DNA of 64,000 nucleotides from Actinomycetaceae bacterium (GCA_030537735.1 JAUNVG010000010.1:1-64000), one strand, 5' to 3'. Positions 43,778 to 52,754 are shown, numbered from the stretch's first letter. The notes: generated from the sequence alone by a model not told the origin. Numbers and translations are program-made.

Positions 43778-44099
43778 GGGCGTGTCAAGTTTTTTGTTTG
43801 TGGGGTTTTTATAGGTATTGTTCGAAGCGGTCGGGGTAGGCGACGGCCATTTGGTTGATGGCTTGTTTCCAGCCGGTTACTTTGGCTCCTTCGACCCAGT
43901 GGCCTGGGCCTAGCGGGCGCTTTTTGCCGGCTTTGAGTCGTGTGGCTGCGCGATTGTCTTCGATGTGGCAGATCATTAGCCACAGGGTATTAACCGCTGA
44001 TTCATCGTTGGTGAACTGGGCGCGGTTGCGGGTGGCTTTGCGTAGCTCACTGTTGATGGACACAATGGAGTTAGGGGCGTAGATGACCTTTATTGCCAT
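43778..44099 (-). mobile_element. IS256-family element, 3' end fragment
   Basis: The terminal 96 residues of a mutator-family transposase: VIYAPNSIVSINSELRKATR, ESAVNTLWLMICHIEDNR and VTGWKQAINQMAVAYPDRFEQYL (in pieces), followed by the terminal-repeat-like GAGGGCGTGTCAAGTTTTTT at 43778. Opposite orientation to the 5' IS256 fragment at 36791-37495, and not its missing part by simple deletion. Confidence 0.8.
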
Positions 44100-44119
44100 G
44101 GGTGGGAACGGGTCTGCTG

Positions 44120-45062
44120 CAGGTGTGCGTGACAGTGCTATGCAGCTTTTTGGGCTGCTTTTCGATTGATTGTTTCATATTCGAGTGGGGTAAGTCACCC
44201 GAGGCGTTTTTGTCGGCGGCGCTGGTGGTAGCGGCGCAGGGTCCATGTGATGATCGCAATGGTCGACTCCCCACGGGAGGCCCGTGTTTGAGTGTTGAGT
44301 ACGCCTATGTTGCGGTAGGGAGAAAAACGACTCCATGGTCGCGTTATCACCGGCAGATACTATGCTCCCTATAGAACCAACCAAGCCGTGATCTTTGAGC
44401 TCAAGCAGATATTTATTCGACCTGAACTGGCTACCACGTTCGGAGTACACGATGTAGCCGGTGGCGTCATGGCCGCCCGTGCGGAGGCGAGCAAGCGCCG
44501 TGTTAAGTGCGCTGACAGCTAGTGCTGAGCTCATGTCAGGCGGGGCCGCGTAACCGATGACAGACCGCGGAATACACGTCTTTGACAGCACAAAAATAGA
44601 GTTTGCGTTCCTTGGTTGGATGCTCGGTGGTATCGGCGTGTCGCACCTGGTTAATCCGGCTTGCAGTAGTGACGAGATCATGGCGAGTCCTGCCGTGATG
44701 GTCAACATGAGCAAGCAGATCATCATAGACAGTTAGACCTCGACGCTTCCCGTTCTTGCCGCGCTCGGTTCCATAAGAAGGCTACAACTGATGCTGGGAA
44801 CAGATACTCCTGGCAGTGCGCTCACACATCACCACACCCACAGCCGCGGCCTCATCATTCAAGTACCGGCAACCGGCCTGTGGGTAATCTACGTGAGCCT
44901 CCCTCAACGCTTCCAATCGTTAAGTGCGGATCCGCTCAAAATCGATGACTGGCTGGGCAAGCCATCGGTAGTACAGGGGCCGACACAGCCTCACATACCC
45001 TTTCGCGCAAGCGCCACAGGAATAGCTTGTCACGAGCCATGACGATAACGGACGCCCCCGCA
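44120..45062 (-). pseudogene. IS3-family transposase OrfB, frameshifted
   Basis: Minus-strand pieces in several frames make up an IS3 OrfB: REAHVDYPQAGCRYLNDEAA, GKNGKRRGLTVYDDLLAHV, ADTTEHPTKERKLYFCAVKD, SERGSQFRSNKYLLELKDHG, GDNATMESFFSLPQH and RLGWLTPLEYE. The first catalytic Asp region and the GSQFRS and Glu regions are visible but divided by at least three frameshifts or stops. OrfA is not seen. Dead element. Confidence 0.75.
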
Positions 45063-45452
45063 CCGGTCTTCTGCGGAACCTCTTCGCGCAACTGTCGACA
45101 CCGGCAAGTACGACCAGCTCATCATCCTCAACAACAACGACGTCACACCCACCACCGGCTACGAACGCCCTGATACGAGCGAACTCCTCTTCGGCGAGAG
45201 CAATGAAGCAGAACGTCCGGAACCTCTCGTCGATCTACGAGAGTGCGACTCCGGTACCCGCGACGGTCAACTTGGGCAACCCAAACTCATCGACGAGTAG
45301 GCGTTGACCATGCAGACTGCAGAATCGTGTGTTGGACTCAGCCCCGGTCGATGCCCACCGGTAGTATATGAAGAAGTTCTTCACGTGCGTGGCCCTCGGC
45401 CCAGCGCGGGAACCATGCGCGATGACCAGCCCAACGAAGGAGCCCCAGGACG
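45063..45452. other. remnant region before the restriction-modification operon
   Basis: 390 bp. Plus-strand frame at about 45100-45299 (TGKYDQLIILNNNDVTPTTG, ending KLIDE and a stop) reads like the end of a lost gene that I do not recognise. The rest carries no visible gene; a promoter for the XRE-led operon should lie in the last 100 bp. Confidence 0.4.
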
Positions 45453-45656
45453 ATGAAGATAAGCTTAAAACCCCTGTGGAAACGCCCCATCAACCGCGAC
45501 ATGTCCAAAGCGGACCTTCGCCTCGCCACCGTTCTATCTGCGGCGATCATCGTCAAGATGGGCAAAGACGGCAGTGGCAATACCGGCCTCCTGCGCAGCA
45601 TCAGCGAAGCCTTCAACTGCGACATAATAGACATCCTGGAGACCGTCGATGAGTAA
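45453..45656 (+). CDS. XRE-type controller protein of restriction-modification operon
   Basis: 67 aa. Compact Cro/C1-type HTH of the YozG-like kind: LKPLWKRPINRDMSKADLRL, TVLSAAIIVKMGKDG and LLRSISEAFNCDIIDILETV. Residues in the recognition helix differ from usual relatives (SAAIIVKM where SSATIAKM is common), so DNA binding may be altered. It overlaps the first methylase gene by 8 bases. Position and size fit a controller that times expression of the restriction enzyme. ATG 45453. Confidence 0.7.
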   Translation: MKISLKPLWKRPINRDMSKADLRLATVLSAAIIVKMGKDGSGNTGLLRSISEAFNCDIIDILETVDE

Positions 45657-46299
45657 CTCCATGCCAGCCGCCGAGCAGTTGGTGAAATCCAAGCAGCGAG
45701 TCGCCGATCACGGTGAGGTCTTTACCCCAGCACACATTGTGGAGGCTATGCTCGACCTCGTCAAAGATGAATCCGAGCGCATCGACTCGCGCTTCCTCGA
45801 ACCCGCCTGCGGCGAAGGCGCTTTTCTCCGGCAAGTGCTGCTGCGAAAACTCGCCACCGTCCAAGACAGGTACGGCAAGAACGAGTTCGAACGCCGCCAT
45901 TACGCGCTACTCGGCCTCATGAGCGTCTACGGCATCGAGCTACTCGAAGACAACGCCCAGCTCTGTCGAGACAACCTCACAGACATCTTTACCCAGTTCA
46001 TTAACGATCCGGACGACTCCGCCTGGGATGCCGCAGCTCGGGAGGTCCTGGCCGTCAACATCGTCCAGGCTGACGCCCTCACGATGCAGCGCCCAGACGG
46101 AACGCACATCACGTTCCCTGAATGGGCGTACCTCGGCAAGGGCAGGTTCCAACGCCGGGACTTCCAGTACAGCGACCTTGCCCAGCGAAGCTCCTTCACG
46201 AATACCCTGTTCGCTGAACTCGAAGATGACGACATCTTCCAGCCGCAGAAGGAATACAAACCTATGAGCGTAGCCGAGATCGCAGAAGGAAGGCAATGA
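45649..46299 (+). CDS. DNA methylase subunit with motif I only
   Basis: 216 aa. GEVFTPAHIVEAMLDLV (motif X region) and SRFLEPACGEGAFLRQVLLRK (motif I, SAM binding) are clear, followed by LLGLMSVYGIELLEDNAQLC and ITFPEWAYLGKGRFQRRDF. There is no NPPY motif IV, so alone it cannot be a normal adenine methylase. The next gene has its own motif X, a degenerate motif I and NPPY. Such small companion proteins occur upstream of Eco57I-type methylases, so the two probably act together. Overlaps the next gene by 4 bases (ATGA). Confidence 0.75.
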   Translation: MSNSMPAAEQLVKSKQRVADHGEVFTPAHIVEAMLDLVKDESERIDSRFLEPACGEGAFLRQVLLRKLATVQDRYGKNEFERRHYALLGLMSVYGIELLEDNAQLCRDNLTDIFTQFINDPDDSAWDAAAREVLAVNIVQADALTMQRPDGTHITFPEWAYLGKGRFQRRDFQYSDLAQRSSFTNTLFAELEDDDIFQPQKEYKPMSVAEIAEGRQ

Positions 46300-47912
46300 T
46301 GCTTCTTCAAGGCCATAACCCCGACGTCCTCAGCTGTATCGCGAACCTCTCGAACGACGAGGTTTTCACGCCACCCGAGATCGCCAACGCCATGCTCGAC
46401 CAGGTCGCCGACACATGGGCCGCCGACAACGACGGGACAAACATCTGGGCTAATCCAGACGTGAAGTTCCTCGACCCCTTCACGAAATCGGGTATCTTCC
46501 TCCGTGAGATCACGCAAAGGTTGACTGAAGGACTCGTAGGCGAAATTCCCGACCTGCAGGAGCGTGTCAACCACATCCTGACCAAGCAGGTCTACGGGAT
46601 CGCGATCACCAAGCTCACCGGCATGCTGTCGCGCCGAAGCACATATTGCTCCAAGTGGGCGACCCGAGGCCACTCGATCTGCACGGCATTCGATGACGAC
46701 TCAGGCAACATCTGGTACGAACGCACTGAACATACTTGGGCTGGCGGTAATCGGGAGAGTAGAGTCCACCCAACCACGGGTGAGGAGATAGTGGTCTACA
46801 CCAACAGACGCTGTTCCTATTGCGGGGCTAATGAGGAGAACTACAACCGAGGCGATGAATTTGAAACCCACGCCTACGCCTTCATCCACACAGACAACAT
46901 TCCAAAACGCTTAACAGAAATATTCGGTGAGACCATGCAGTTCGATGTCGTAATCGGAAATCCTCCTTATCAACTGGGCGCCGAGGGCGGAACGCGCGAT
47001 ATCCCTATTTACCAACACTTTATCGAACAGGCGAAGCGCTTGGATCCGAAACTTTTGGCAATGATCATTCCCTCAAGGTGGATGTCTACCGGCCTGGGAC
47101 TTGCGGACTTCCGCAGAGAAATGCTTCACGATAGGCAGATTCGCGAACTGGTAGACTACCCAAATTCACAGCAAGTTTTCCATGGTGTTGATGTGAAGGG
47201 TGGAGTTTGTTACTTCGTTCGTCAATCCGGATACTCGGGCGATTGTAACTATTCACAGATTCGTGACGGAGTTACAACGGGACCTTCGCCGCGCGATCTA
47301 AGCGAACATGATGTTTTGGTTCGCGGTGCGAACGAGTTGCAAATCCTTCGAAAAGTGCTCGAGCATAAAGAGGAGAGCGTCCAGAGCATCCTTTCGGTCG
47401 ATAAGCAGTTCGGCTGGACATCGAATTTTAAAGGGCTTCATACGAGTCCCCACGGTGATTCAGTTCCCGTCTATTGTATTCAAGAAAAGCGGCGCCAAGT
47501 TAAATTTATCCAAAGAAGTGAGGTTAAGAAGAGCGCAGATCTTTTACCGTTCTGGAAGCTGATGGTCCCAAAGGCTGCTTCCGATGGAGGAAAAACAATT
47601 CCTGATATAGTTTTAGGAAAACCTTGGCTGGCGAGTGCGGGATCTGCCTGCACGCAATCGTTTTTGTTCTTTATGTTTAACTCCGAATTGGAGGCAAAGA
47701 ATTTCGAGTCATACTATCGAACGCGATTCTTCAGATTCTTAGTGTCGCTCCGCAAAACGACTCAGGATGCCACAAAGGCCACATATAAATGGGTTCCTTT
47801 GCAGTCTCTGGATCGGGAGTGGACGGATGAGATGCTGTACGAGAAGTATGGCATCACGGAAGATGAGATTGCCTTCATCGAGTCAATGATCCGTCCGATG
47901 GAGGTTGACTAA
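46296..47912 (+). CDS. Eco57I-like adenine-specific DNA methylase
   Basis: 538 aa. DEVFTPPEIANAMLDQV (motif X), VKFLDPFTKSGIFLREI (motif I, with TKS replacing the usual G-S-G) and NPPY at 222-225 (DVVIGNPPYQLGAEGG). A Cys pair (RRCSYCGANE, 173-176) with Cys 118 suggests a zinc-binding insert. Residues from about 250 on are the target-recognition part, ending LYEKYGITEDEIAFIESMI. The DNA of this part (about 46.9-47.8 kb) is visibly more AT-rich than the rest of the operon. Provides modification, and probably sequence specificity, for the helicase-nuclease two bases downstream. Confidence 0.85.
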   Translation: MMLLQGHNPDVLSCIANLSNDEVFTPPEIANAMLDQVADTWAADNDGTNIWANPDVKFLDPFTKSGIFLREITQRLTEGLVGEIPDLQERVNHILTKQVYGIAITKLTGMLSRRSTYCSKWATRGHSICTAFDDDSGNIWYERTEHTWAGGNRESRVHPTTGEEIVVYTNRRCSYCGANEENYNRGDEFETHAYAFIHTDNIPKRLTEIFGETMQFDVVIGNPPYQLGAEGGTRDIPIYQHFIEQAKRLDPKLLAMIIPSRWMSTGLGLADFRREMLHDRQIRELVDYPNSQQVFHGVDVKGGVCYFVRQSGYSGDCNYSQIRDGVTTGPSPRDLSEHDVLVRGANELQILRKVLEHKEESVQSILSVDKQFGWTSNFKGLHTSPHGDSVPVYCIQEKRRQVKFIQRSEVKKSADLLPFWKLMVPKAASDGGKTIPDIVLGKPWLASAGSACTQSFLFFMFNSELEAKNFESYYRTRFFRFLVSLRKTTQDATKATYKWVPLQSLDREWTDEMLYEKYGITEDEIAFIESMIRPMEVD

Positions 47913-47914
47913 TC

Positions 47915-50491
47915 ATGCCGAATGACATTGCTGGGCTTTTCCCTGCGAAGCCGTTGTCACGGCTGCGGATTTACGCGTGGACACCCAAGCACCCTTCGCC
48001 TGACTACAGGGGGCTGATCAAAGTTGGCCAGACAACGCGAGAAAAGGTCGCCGAGCGTATCCGTGAGTCTCAGGGGCAGATGCAGCAGGAGTTCACGGTG
48101 CACGTGGACATCATCGCGGAGCGCGAGGACGGCTCGACGTTCCGAGACAACGATGTGAGGGCACGTCTCGTTGCGAAGGGCTTCGACAACCCACGGATTG
48201 GATCGTCACGGGAATGGGTGCGCTGCACACCAGCCGATGTGCTGACCGCGGTTGCGGAGTTGCGTACGGGGCAGGAGTACTCCGGTGAGCGCTACCAAAC
48301 GTTCTCGATGCGCCCCGAGCAGGCCGAAGCCGTGGCGCGGACGCGCGAGTACTACGAGTCGATCTGGGCTGAAAACCCAAATACGGTGCCGAGGTTCTTA
48401 TGGAACGCCAAGATGCGCTTCGGCAAGACCTTCACCTCCTACCAACTAGCGAAACAGATGGGCGCAAAGCGCGTCCTCGTCGTCACCTTCAAGCCTGCCG
48501 TCCAGGACGCTTGGCATGAGGACCTTGCAAGCCACGTGGACTTCGAGGGGTGGCAGTACCGCAATGCCGCCACAATGCGTGACGCCGAGCCTATAGATCG
48601 TGACCGGCCGCTCGTGTATTTCGGTTCCTTCCAGGACCTACTGGGAAAGGACAGGAAGACTGGTCTCATCAAGTCGAAGAACGAGTGGGTCCACACGGTT
48701 AACTGGGACCTAGTCATCTTCGACGAGTACCACTTCGGCGCCTGGCGCGAGTCAGCAAAGGAACTCTTCGCGGGCGAGGAGGAGAAAGAAGCATCTAAGG
48801 AACTCGCCGCCGAGTACCATCCCGAGCTCGATACCTTCGGCGAGGAACTCGAAGAACTCGCCAACGACGAGGACGAGTTCCTGCCCATCACCACCCGCGC
48901 CTACCTCTACCTCTCGGGCACCCCGTTCAAGGCACTAGGGACGGGTGAGTTCATTGAGGAGCAGATCTTTAACTGGACCTATACGGATGAGCAACGTGCT
49001 AAGCAGAAGTGGGCTGTCGAGCACCCTGGTGAGTGGAACCCCTACGGTGCGCTCCCCGAGATGCGGCTACTGACCTACCAGATGCCCGATGACCTCGTGG
49101 CCGTGGCGCACCAGGGTGAGTTCGACGAGTTCGATCTCAACGAGTTCTTCGCCGCCACCGGCACCGGCTCGGATGCTCGCTTCGCACATGAGTCTGATGT
49201 GCAGAAATGGCTCGACCTCATCCGGGGTAAACACGCGCCAACCCAACTCGACTCACTCAAGGCGGGCACGCGTCCGCCGTTACCTTACGCCGACTCGCGC
49301 CTCTTACCGTATCTGCAGCACTCGTTCTGGTTCCTTCCCAACGTCGCTGCCTGCCACGCTATGGCGAATCTACTGAAGGCTCGCCACAACACGTATTGGC
49401 ACGCCTATGAAGTGCTCATCGTCGCAGGGACCATTGCCGGAGTCGGCATCAACGCCCTCCCTCCCGTGCGCGCCGCTATCAAGGACGGTCACGACACGCA
49501 GACCATCACGCTCTCGTGTGGGAAACTCACGACGGGTGTGACGGTCAAGCAGTGGTCTTCCATCCTCATGCTGCGCAACCTGAATAGCCCGGAGACGTAC
49601 TTCCAAGCGGCGTTCCGGGTGCAGTCGCCGTGGGCGATCAAAAACCCTGATGGGGATGACCCGAACCGGGAGGAAAACCTTAAACCCGTCGCGTTCGTCT
49701 TCGACTTCGCGCCCACACGGGCGCTACGGCAGATTGCCGACTACGGTGCCGGTCTCAATCCGGAGGCGTCGAACCCGGAGAAGGCCGTCGACGAGCTGGT
49801 GAATTTCCTGCCCGTGCTCGCCTACGACGGGGCCAACATGACCCCGGTTGATGCGGGGCAGATTCTCGACATCGCCATGTCCGGAACCTCTGGCACACTG
49901 CTCGCGCGCAAGTGGGAGTCCGCGATCCTCGTCAACGTCGACAACACGACACTGCGAAAGATCATGAACAGCGCCGAGGCCATGGAAGCCATCATGAATA
50001 TCGAAGGCTTCCGCGCACTCGGCCAGGAGGTCTTCGAGACCATCGTCAACAAGTCCGAGGACGTGTCAAAGACCAAGAAGGAGAAAGGTGAGAGCCTCAG
50101 CAAGGCCGAAAAGAAGGAGCTATCCGAGGAAGAGAAGGAGTACAGGTCCAAGCGTAAGCAGATCCAGGAAAAGCTCATCAAGTTCGCAACCCGGATCCCT
50201 GCGTTCATGTACCTCACCGACTACCGCGAGAACACACTCCAGGACGTTATAACCAAAATCGAACCAGACCTGTTCAAGCAGGTTACGGGCCTGACCGTCG
50301 GTGACTTCCACCTGCTCGTGAACCTCGGCGTCTTCAACTCGATCCACATGAACCAAGCCGTCTTCGCGTTCCGCCGCTACGAAGATGCCTCCCTGTCCTA
50401 TACCGGTATCTGCAGCCACAAGGACCTGCGTACCGTCGGCCTTTATGACACCGTCATTACCTTGAAAACGGAAAATGGCGTTCGATTATGA
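47915..50491 (+). CDS. GIY-YIG/T5orf172-like and DEAD helicase restriction subunit
   Basis: 858 aa. The N-terminal 110 residues resemble a GIY-YIG/T5orf172 nuclease (LRIYAWTPKHPSPDYRGLIKVGQTT ... RIRES in family terms). A superfamily 2 helicase follows: KMRFGKT Walker A (166-172), VIFDEYHFGAWR (DEYH box, about 268) and YLSGTPFKAL (motif III). The C-terminal half includes ITLSCGKLTTGVTVKQW and FQAAFRVQSPW (motifs V-VI). A charged Lys/Glu coiled-coil is at about 710-745. It is the restriction subunit of the operon with the methylases; ATG two bases after the methylase stop. DNA cleavage by the GIY-YIG part is inferred. Confidence 0.8.
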   Translation: MPNDIAGLFPAKPLSRLRIYAWTPKHPSPDYRGLIKVGQTTREKVAERIRESQGQMQQEFTVHVDIIAEREDGSTFRDNDVRARLVAKGFDNPRIGSSREWVRCTPADVLTAVAELRTGQEYSGERYQTFSMRPEQAEAVARTREYYESIWAENPNTVPRFLWNAKMRFGKTFTSYQLAKQMGAKRVLVVTFKPAVQDAWHEDLASHVDFEGWQYRNAATMRDAEPIDRDRPLVYFGSFQDLLGKDRKTGLIKSKNEWVHTVNWDLVIFDEYHFGAWRESAKELFAGEEEKEASKELAAEYHPELDTFGEELEELANDEDEFLPITTRAYLYLSGTPFKALGTGEFIEEQIFNWTYTDEQRAKQKWAVEHPGEWNPYGALPEMRLLTYQMPDDLVAVAHQGEFDEFDLNEFFAATGTGSDARFAHESDVQKWLDLIRGKHAPTQLDSLKAGTRPPLPYADSRLLPYLQHSFWFLPNVAACHAMANLLKARHNTYWHAYEVLIVAGTIAGVGINALPPVRAAIKDGHDTQTITLSCGKLTTGVTVKQWSSILMLRNLNSPETYFQAAFRVQSPWAIKNPDGDDPNREENLKPVAFVFDFAPTRALRQIADYGAGLNPEASNPEKAVDELVNFLPVLAYDGANMTPVDAGQILDIAMSGTSGTLLARKWESAILVNVDNTTLRKIMNSAEAMEAIMNIEGFRALGQEVFETIVNKSEDVSKTKKEKGESLSKAEKKELSEEEKEYRSKRKQIQEKLIKFATRIPAFMYLTDYRENTLQDVITKIEPDLFKQVTGLTVGDFHLLVNLGVFNSIHMNQAVFAFRRYEDASLSYTGICSHKDLRTVGLYDTVITLKTENGVRL

Positions 50492-50546
50492 ACAAACGTC
50501 TCCGTGCTCAAATAGTAACTTCCAACGACAAGTGCGAGGAGAACAA

Positions 50547-51041
50547 ATGGCCGTTTTCTACAGCTTCCATTACAAACAGGACGTTCATCGCGTACAACTC
50601 ATCAAGAATATGGGCATTGTCGACGGGCAGCGGCTCCTCAACTCTCAAGAGTGGGAGTCGGTGCGAGCCCGCGGCCCATCGGCAATTGCCAGCTGGATCG
50701 ACGAACATATGAAATACAAGTCTGCTGTTGTGGTTCTCATCGGGCGCCATACTGCGTCGCGACCTTGGGTGCTATACGAGATCGAGAAAGCTTGGCAAGC
50801 AAAGAAGCCGCTGTTGGGGATCCGAATCCACGGCCTGTCTTCGTTGGGCCACACTGACAGCGCTGGCGCAGATCCCTTCACGCAAATCTCCGGCCACGAA
50901 GGAATCAACCCCGGAGTCCCCATCTTTGATCCTACTGTAATCGCTTGGAACGGGAGCATTGACTCGCAAGCAACCTACCGCAATCTTGCCGCTAATCTCC
51001 GCTTCTGGAGTGAGCAAGGTTGGATTAGGCCGAACTGGTGA
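50547..51041 (+). CDS. TIR-like domain protein (ThsB/DUF1863-like)
   Basis: 164 aa, essentially one TIR-like domain: MAVFYSFHYKQDVHRVQLIK at strand A, WIDEHMKYKSAVVVLIGRHTA at strand C, SRPWVLYEIEKAW with the candidate catalytic Glu at 78, and LLGIRIHGL. This is the MTH538/DUF1863 TIR group, which includes ThsB of Thoeris; those enzymes use NAD to make a cyclic or conjugated ADP-ribose signal after phage infection. ATG 50547 has GCGAGGAG before it; the frame is open further upstream with no ribosome site. GTGA overlap with the HIT-membrane gene, and 55 bp after the restriction subunit. Confidence 0.85.
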   Translation: MAVFYSFHYKQDVHRVQLIKNMGIVDGQRLLNSQEWESVRARGPSAIASWIDEHMKYKSAVVVLIGRHTASRPWVLYEIEKAWQAKKPLLGIRIHGLSSLGHTDSAGADPFTQISGHEGINPGVPIFDPTVIAWNGSIDSQATYRNLAANLRFWSEQGWIRPNW

Positions 51042-51886
51042 GCACCTGCCCATTCTGCCTCATTGTGGCGGGGAGTGACCCTGAGGTTCGCGAGGTCGCT
51101 CGCAACGACGCTGTGGTCGTATTCTTCCCGACTGAACCCGCGGTACTGGGGCACTGCATGGTTGTGCCGCGCCGCCACGTCGAGCAGTTCTCTGACTTGA
51201 ACAGCGATGAGGTTGCCCAAGTCATGCTTTCAGCGCAGACGATGAGCAAGAGTCTTCAGAACACCGTCCAACCCGACGGCATCAATATCGTACAGTCCAA
51301 TGGCGAAGTAGCTACGCAAAGCGTCCCACACATATATGTCCATGTTCTTCCCCGATGGAAGGGTGACCCAGTTGGGGATTTCGGGCCACCGGAAACTAAC
51401 TATTCAGAGACCGACAAAGACCGAACCCTGGCAAATCTACGTGCAGCGACGGTGCTTTCGACTGGATCCTTGAGTCCGGAGGATAGGCGCCAACATCTAA
51501 CATTTGCGCAAAGCGTCATTTCACGAATGGTACAGTCCTCTGCGAGCGCGATAATCTGGTTGCTTCCCGTAGTGTCCGCCGCCTATGGCTATGCATTCAC
51601 TCAGTCGTCCGCTGCAATGGCTGTGCTGGGGATCGTCGCAACCCTGGTCTTTGGAATGCTCGATATCGGCTATCTGCGGATAGAGCGTCGGTATCACGAC
51701 CTCTATGAACGGATTGCAGCGGGAGATATCGGAGTCGAGCCTTACTCACTGGACTACAGGAAGCCCTCGGACACCCGAAAGACTTCATTCGTTGAGCACT
51801 GCTCAACGATACTCACGTGGGCGGTCTGGCCATTCTATGGCGCATTCCTTGTAACGGAGAGCGTCGCATTCATCCTCGCACTCTAG
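51038..51886 (+). CDS. HIT-like domain fused to membrane effector domain
   Basis: 282 aa. Residues 1-130 are a HIT-family nucleotide-binding domain: CPFC (4-7), GHCMVVPRRHVEQFSDL, then QSVPHIYVHVLPR at the triad. The triad reads His98-x-Tyr100-x-His102, so the central nucleophilic His of HIT hydrolases is Tyr, pointing to binding rather than hydrolysis. Residues about 150-225 resemble S-2TM/SLATT-type effectors (FAQSVISRMVQSSAS, two membrane helices at 172-190 and 193-210, then RIERRYHDLYERI); a third hydrophobic stretch ends the protein. GTG start inside the TIR stop. I propose signal sensor plus pore-forming effector for the TIR product; untested. Confidence 0.8.
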   Translation: MSTCPFCLIVAGSDPEVREVARNDAVVVFFPTEPAVLGHCMVVPRRHVEQFSDLNSDEVAQVMLSAQTMSKSLQNTVQPDGINIVQSNGEVATQSVPHIYVHVLPRWKGDPVGDFGPPETNYSETDKDRTLANLRAATVLSTGSLSPEDRRQHLTFAQSVISRMVQSSASAIIWLLPVVSAAYGYAFTQSSAAMAVLGIVATLVFGMLDIGYLRIERRYHDLYERIAAGDIGVEPYSLDYRKPSDTRKTSFVEHCSTILTWAVWPFYGAFLVTESVAFILAL

Positions 51887-52449
51887 GATTGAGCATCTCA
51901 GACGAAGGATCAGGCAGTGGCTTCCTCCGCGTTGAAGTCCAGCGCCCCGGGAACGCCCACTCGACAATACCGCCGTCGGTGCGCGCGAGCTAGGGATGTG
52001 GTCGGCGTGCAAGTTACCGCAAGCGATGTGGAGGCACGTGTCGTTGCTATGGACGACAAGCGGCCTCAGCCTCTGCAGTAAGGACTTCTGCCTCAACGCA
52101 CCAGGCTTCGTCGCCGCGCATCCCGGCTACTGAAATCTTGCGCCCAAAGCAGGACGTCTGGATCAACGGTGGTCTCCATCTGCCCTCCTTTAAAGTGCTC
52201 TCCAAGCTCCCCGTCGAGCTAGCTGACTTCCCATCCCAGGGCATAATCCCCGGTACCGATTCCGTCTGGCGCTGGATCCGCCATACAACACCGAGTCTAC
52301 TGGCAAGGCATACTGCCAATAAATAGGCACCACTGGTTTGTGGGTATCTCTGTTCTTCCGGCAGTCACGTCCGCGCCTACCGACCTAACCGCCACTATCC
52401 TCAAGCTCCTCAGTAATCGGTAGCGATCAGCCCGTGCCCAGTCTGCATC
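51887..52449. other. remnant region after the TIR-HIT genes
   Basis: About 560 bp with no supported gene. A plus-strand stretch at about 52138-52326 (INGGLHLPSFKVLSKLPVEL, ending HTANK) and a minus-strand stretch across the same bases are both open, but neither has a start signal or a family I know. Likely mixed remnants at the island's end. Confidence 0.4.
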
Positions 52450-52631
52450 ACTTACACCTTCCTGCCGGCCGCCGAAAAAGCGCCGCCGGCTATCGCCATG
52501 GCCGCATCGTTCTGATTGACGGCAAAGACCTGACGCGCTACATGCTCAAATACGGTGTGGCCGTCCAAAAGAGGCAGGTCTTCACCCTGTATGAGATCGA
52601 CGAAGACTTCTTCGACGAAGAATCCGTCTGA
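52450..52631 (+). pseudogene. C-terminal remnant of an Mrr-like nuclease
   Basis: GYRHGRIVLIDGKDLTRYML and VFTLYEIDEDFFDEESV align with the C-terminus of the intact Mrr-like protein at 32786-33718 (PHGKIVLIDGIKLTNLML, FTLYTVDDDYFEEEL). Only about 55 residues remain; the catalytic core is gone. Confidence 0.75.
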
Positions 52632-52754
52632 TGACATGCGATTTGACGAGAACTTACAGGCTGACCTGACAGGCAAGCGGTAGCCCAATCCCGTTCATAC
52701 AGCGATCTTTTTTGTCGAGTTTGACGAGTGAGTAAACCTGCCTGAACCAGGGCA

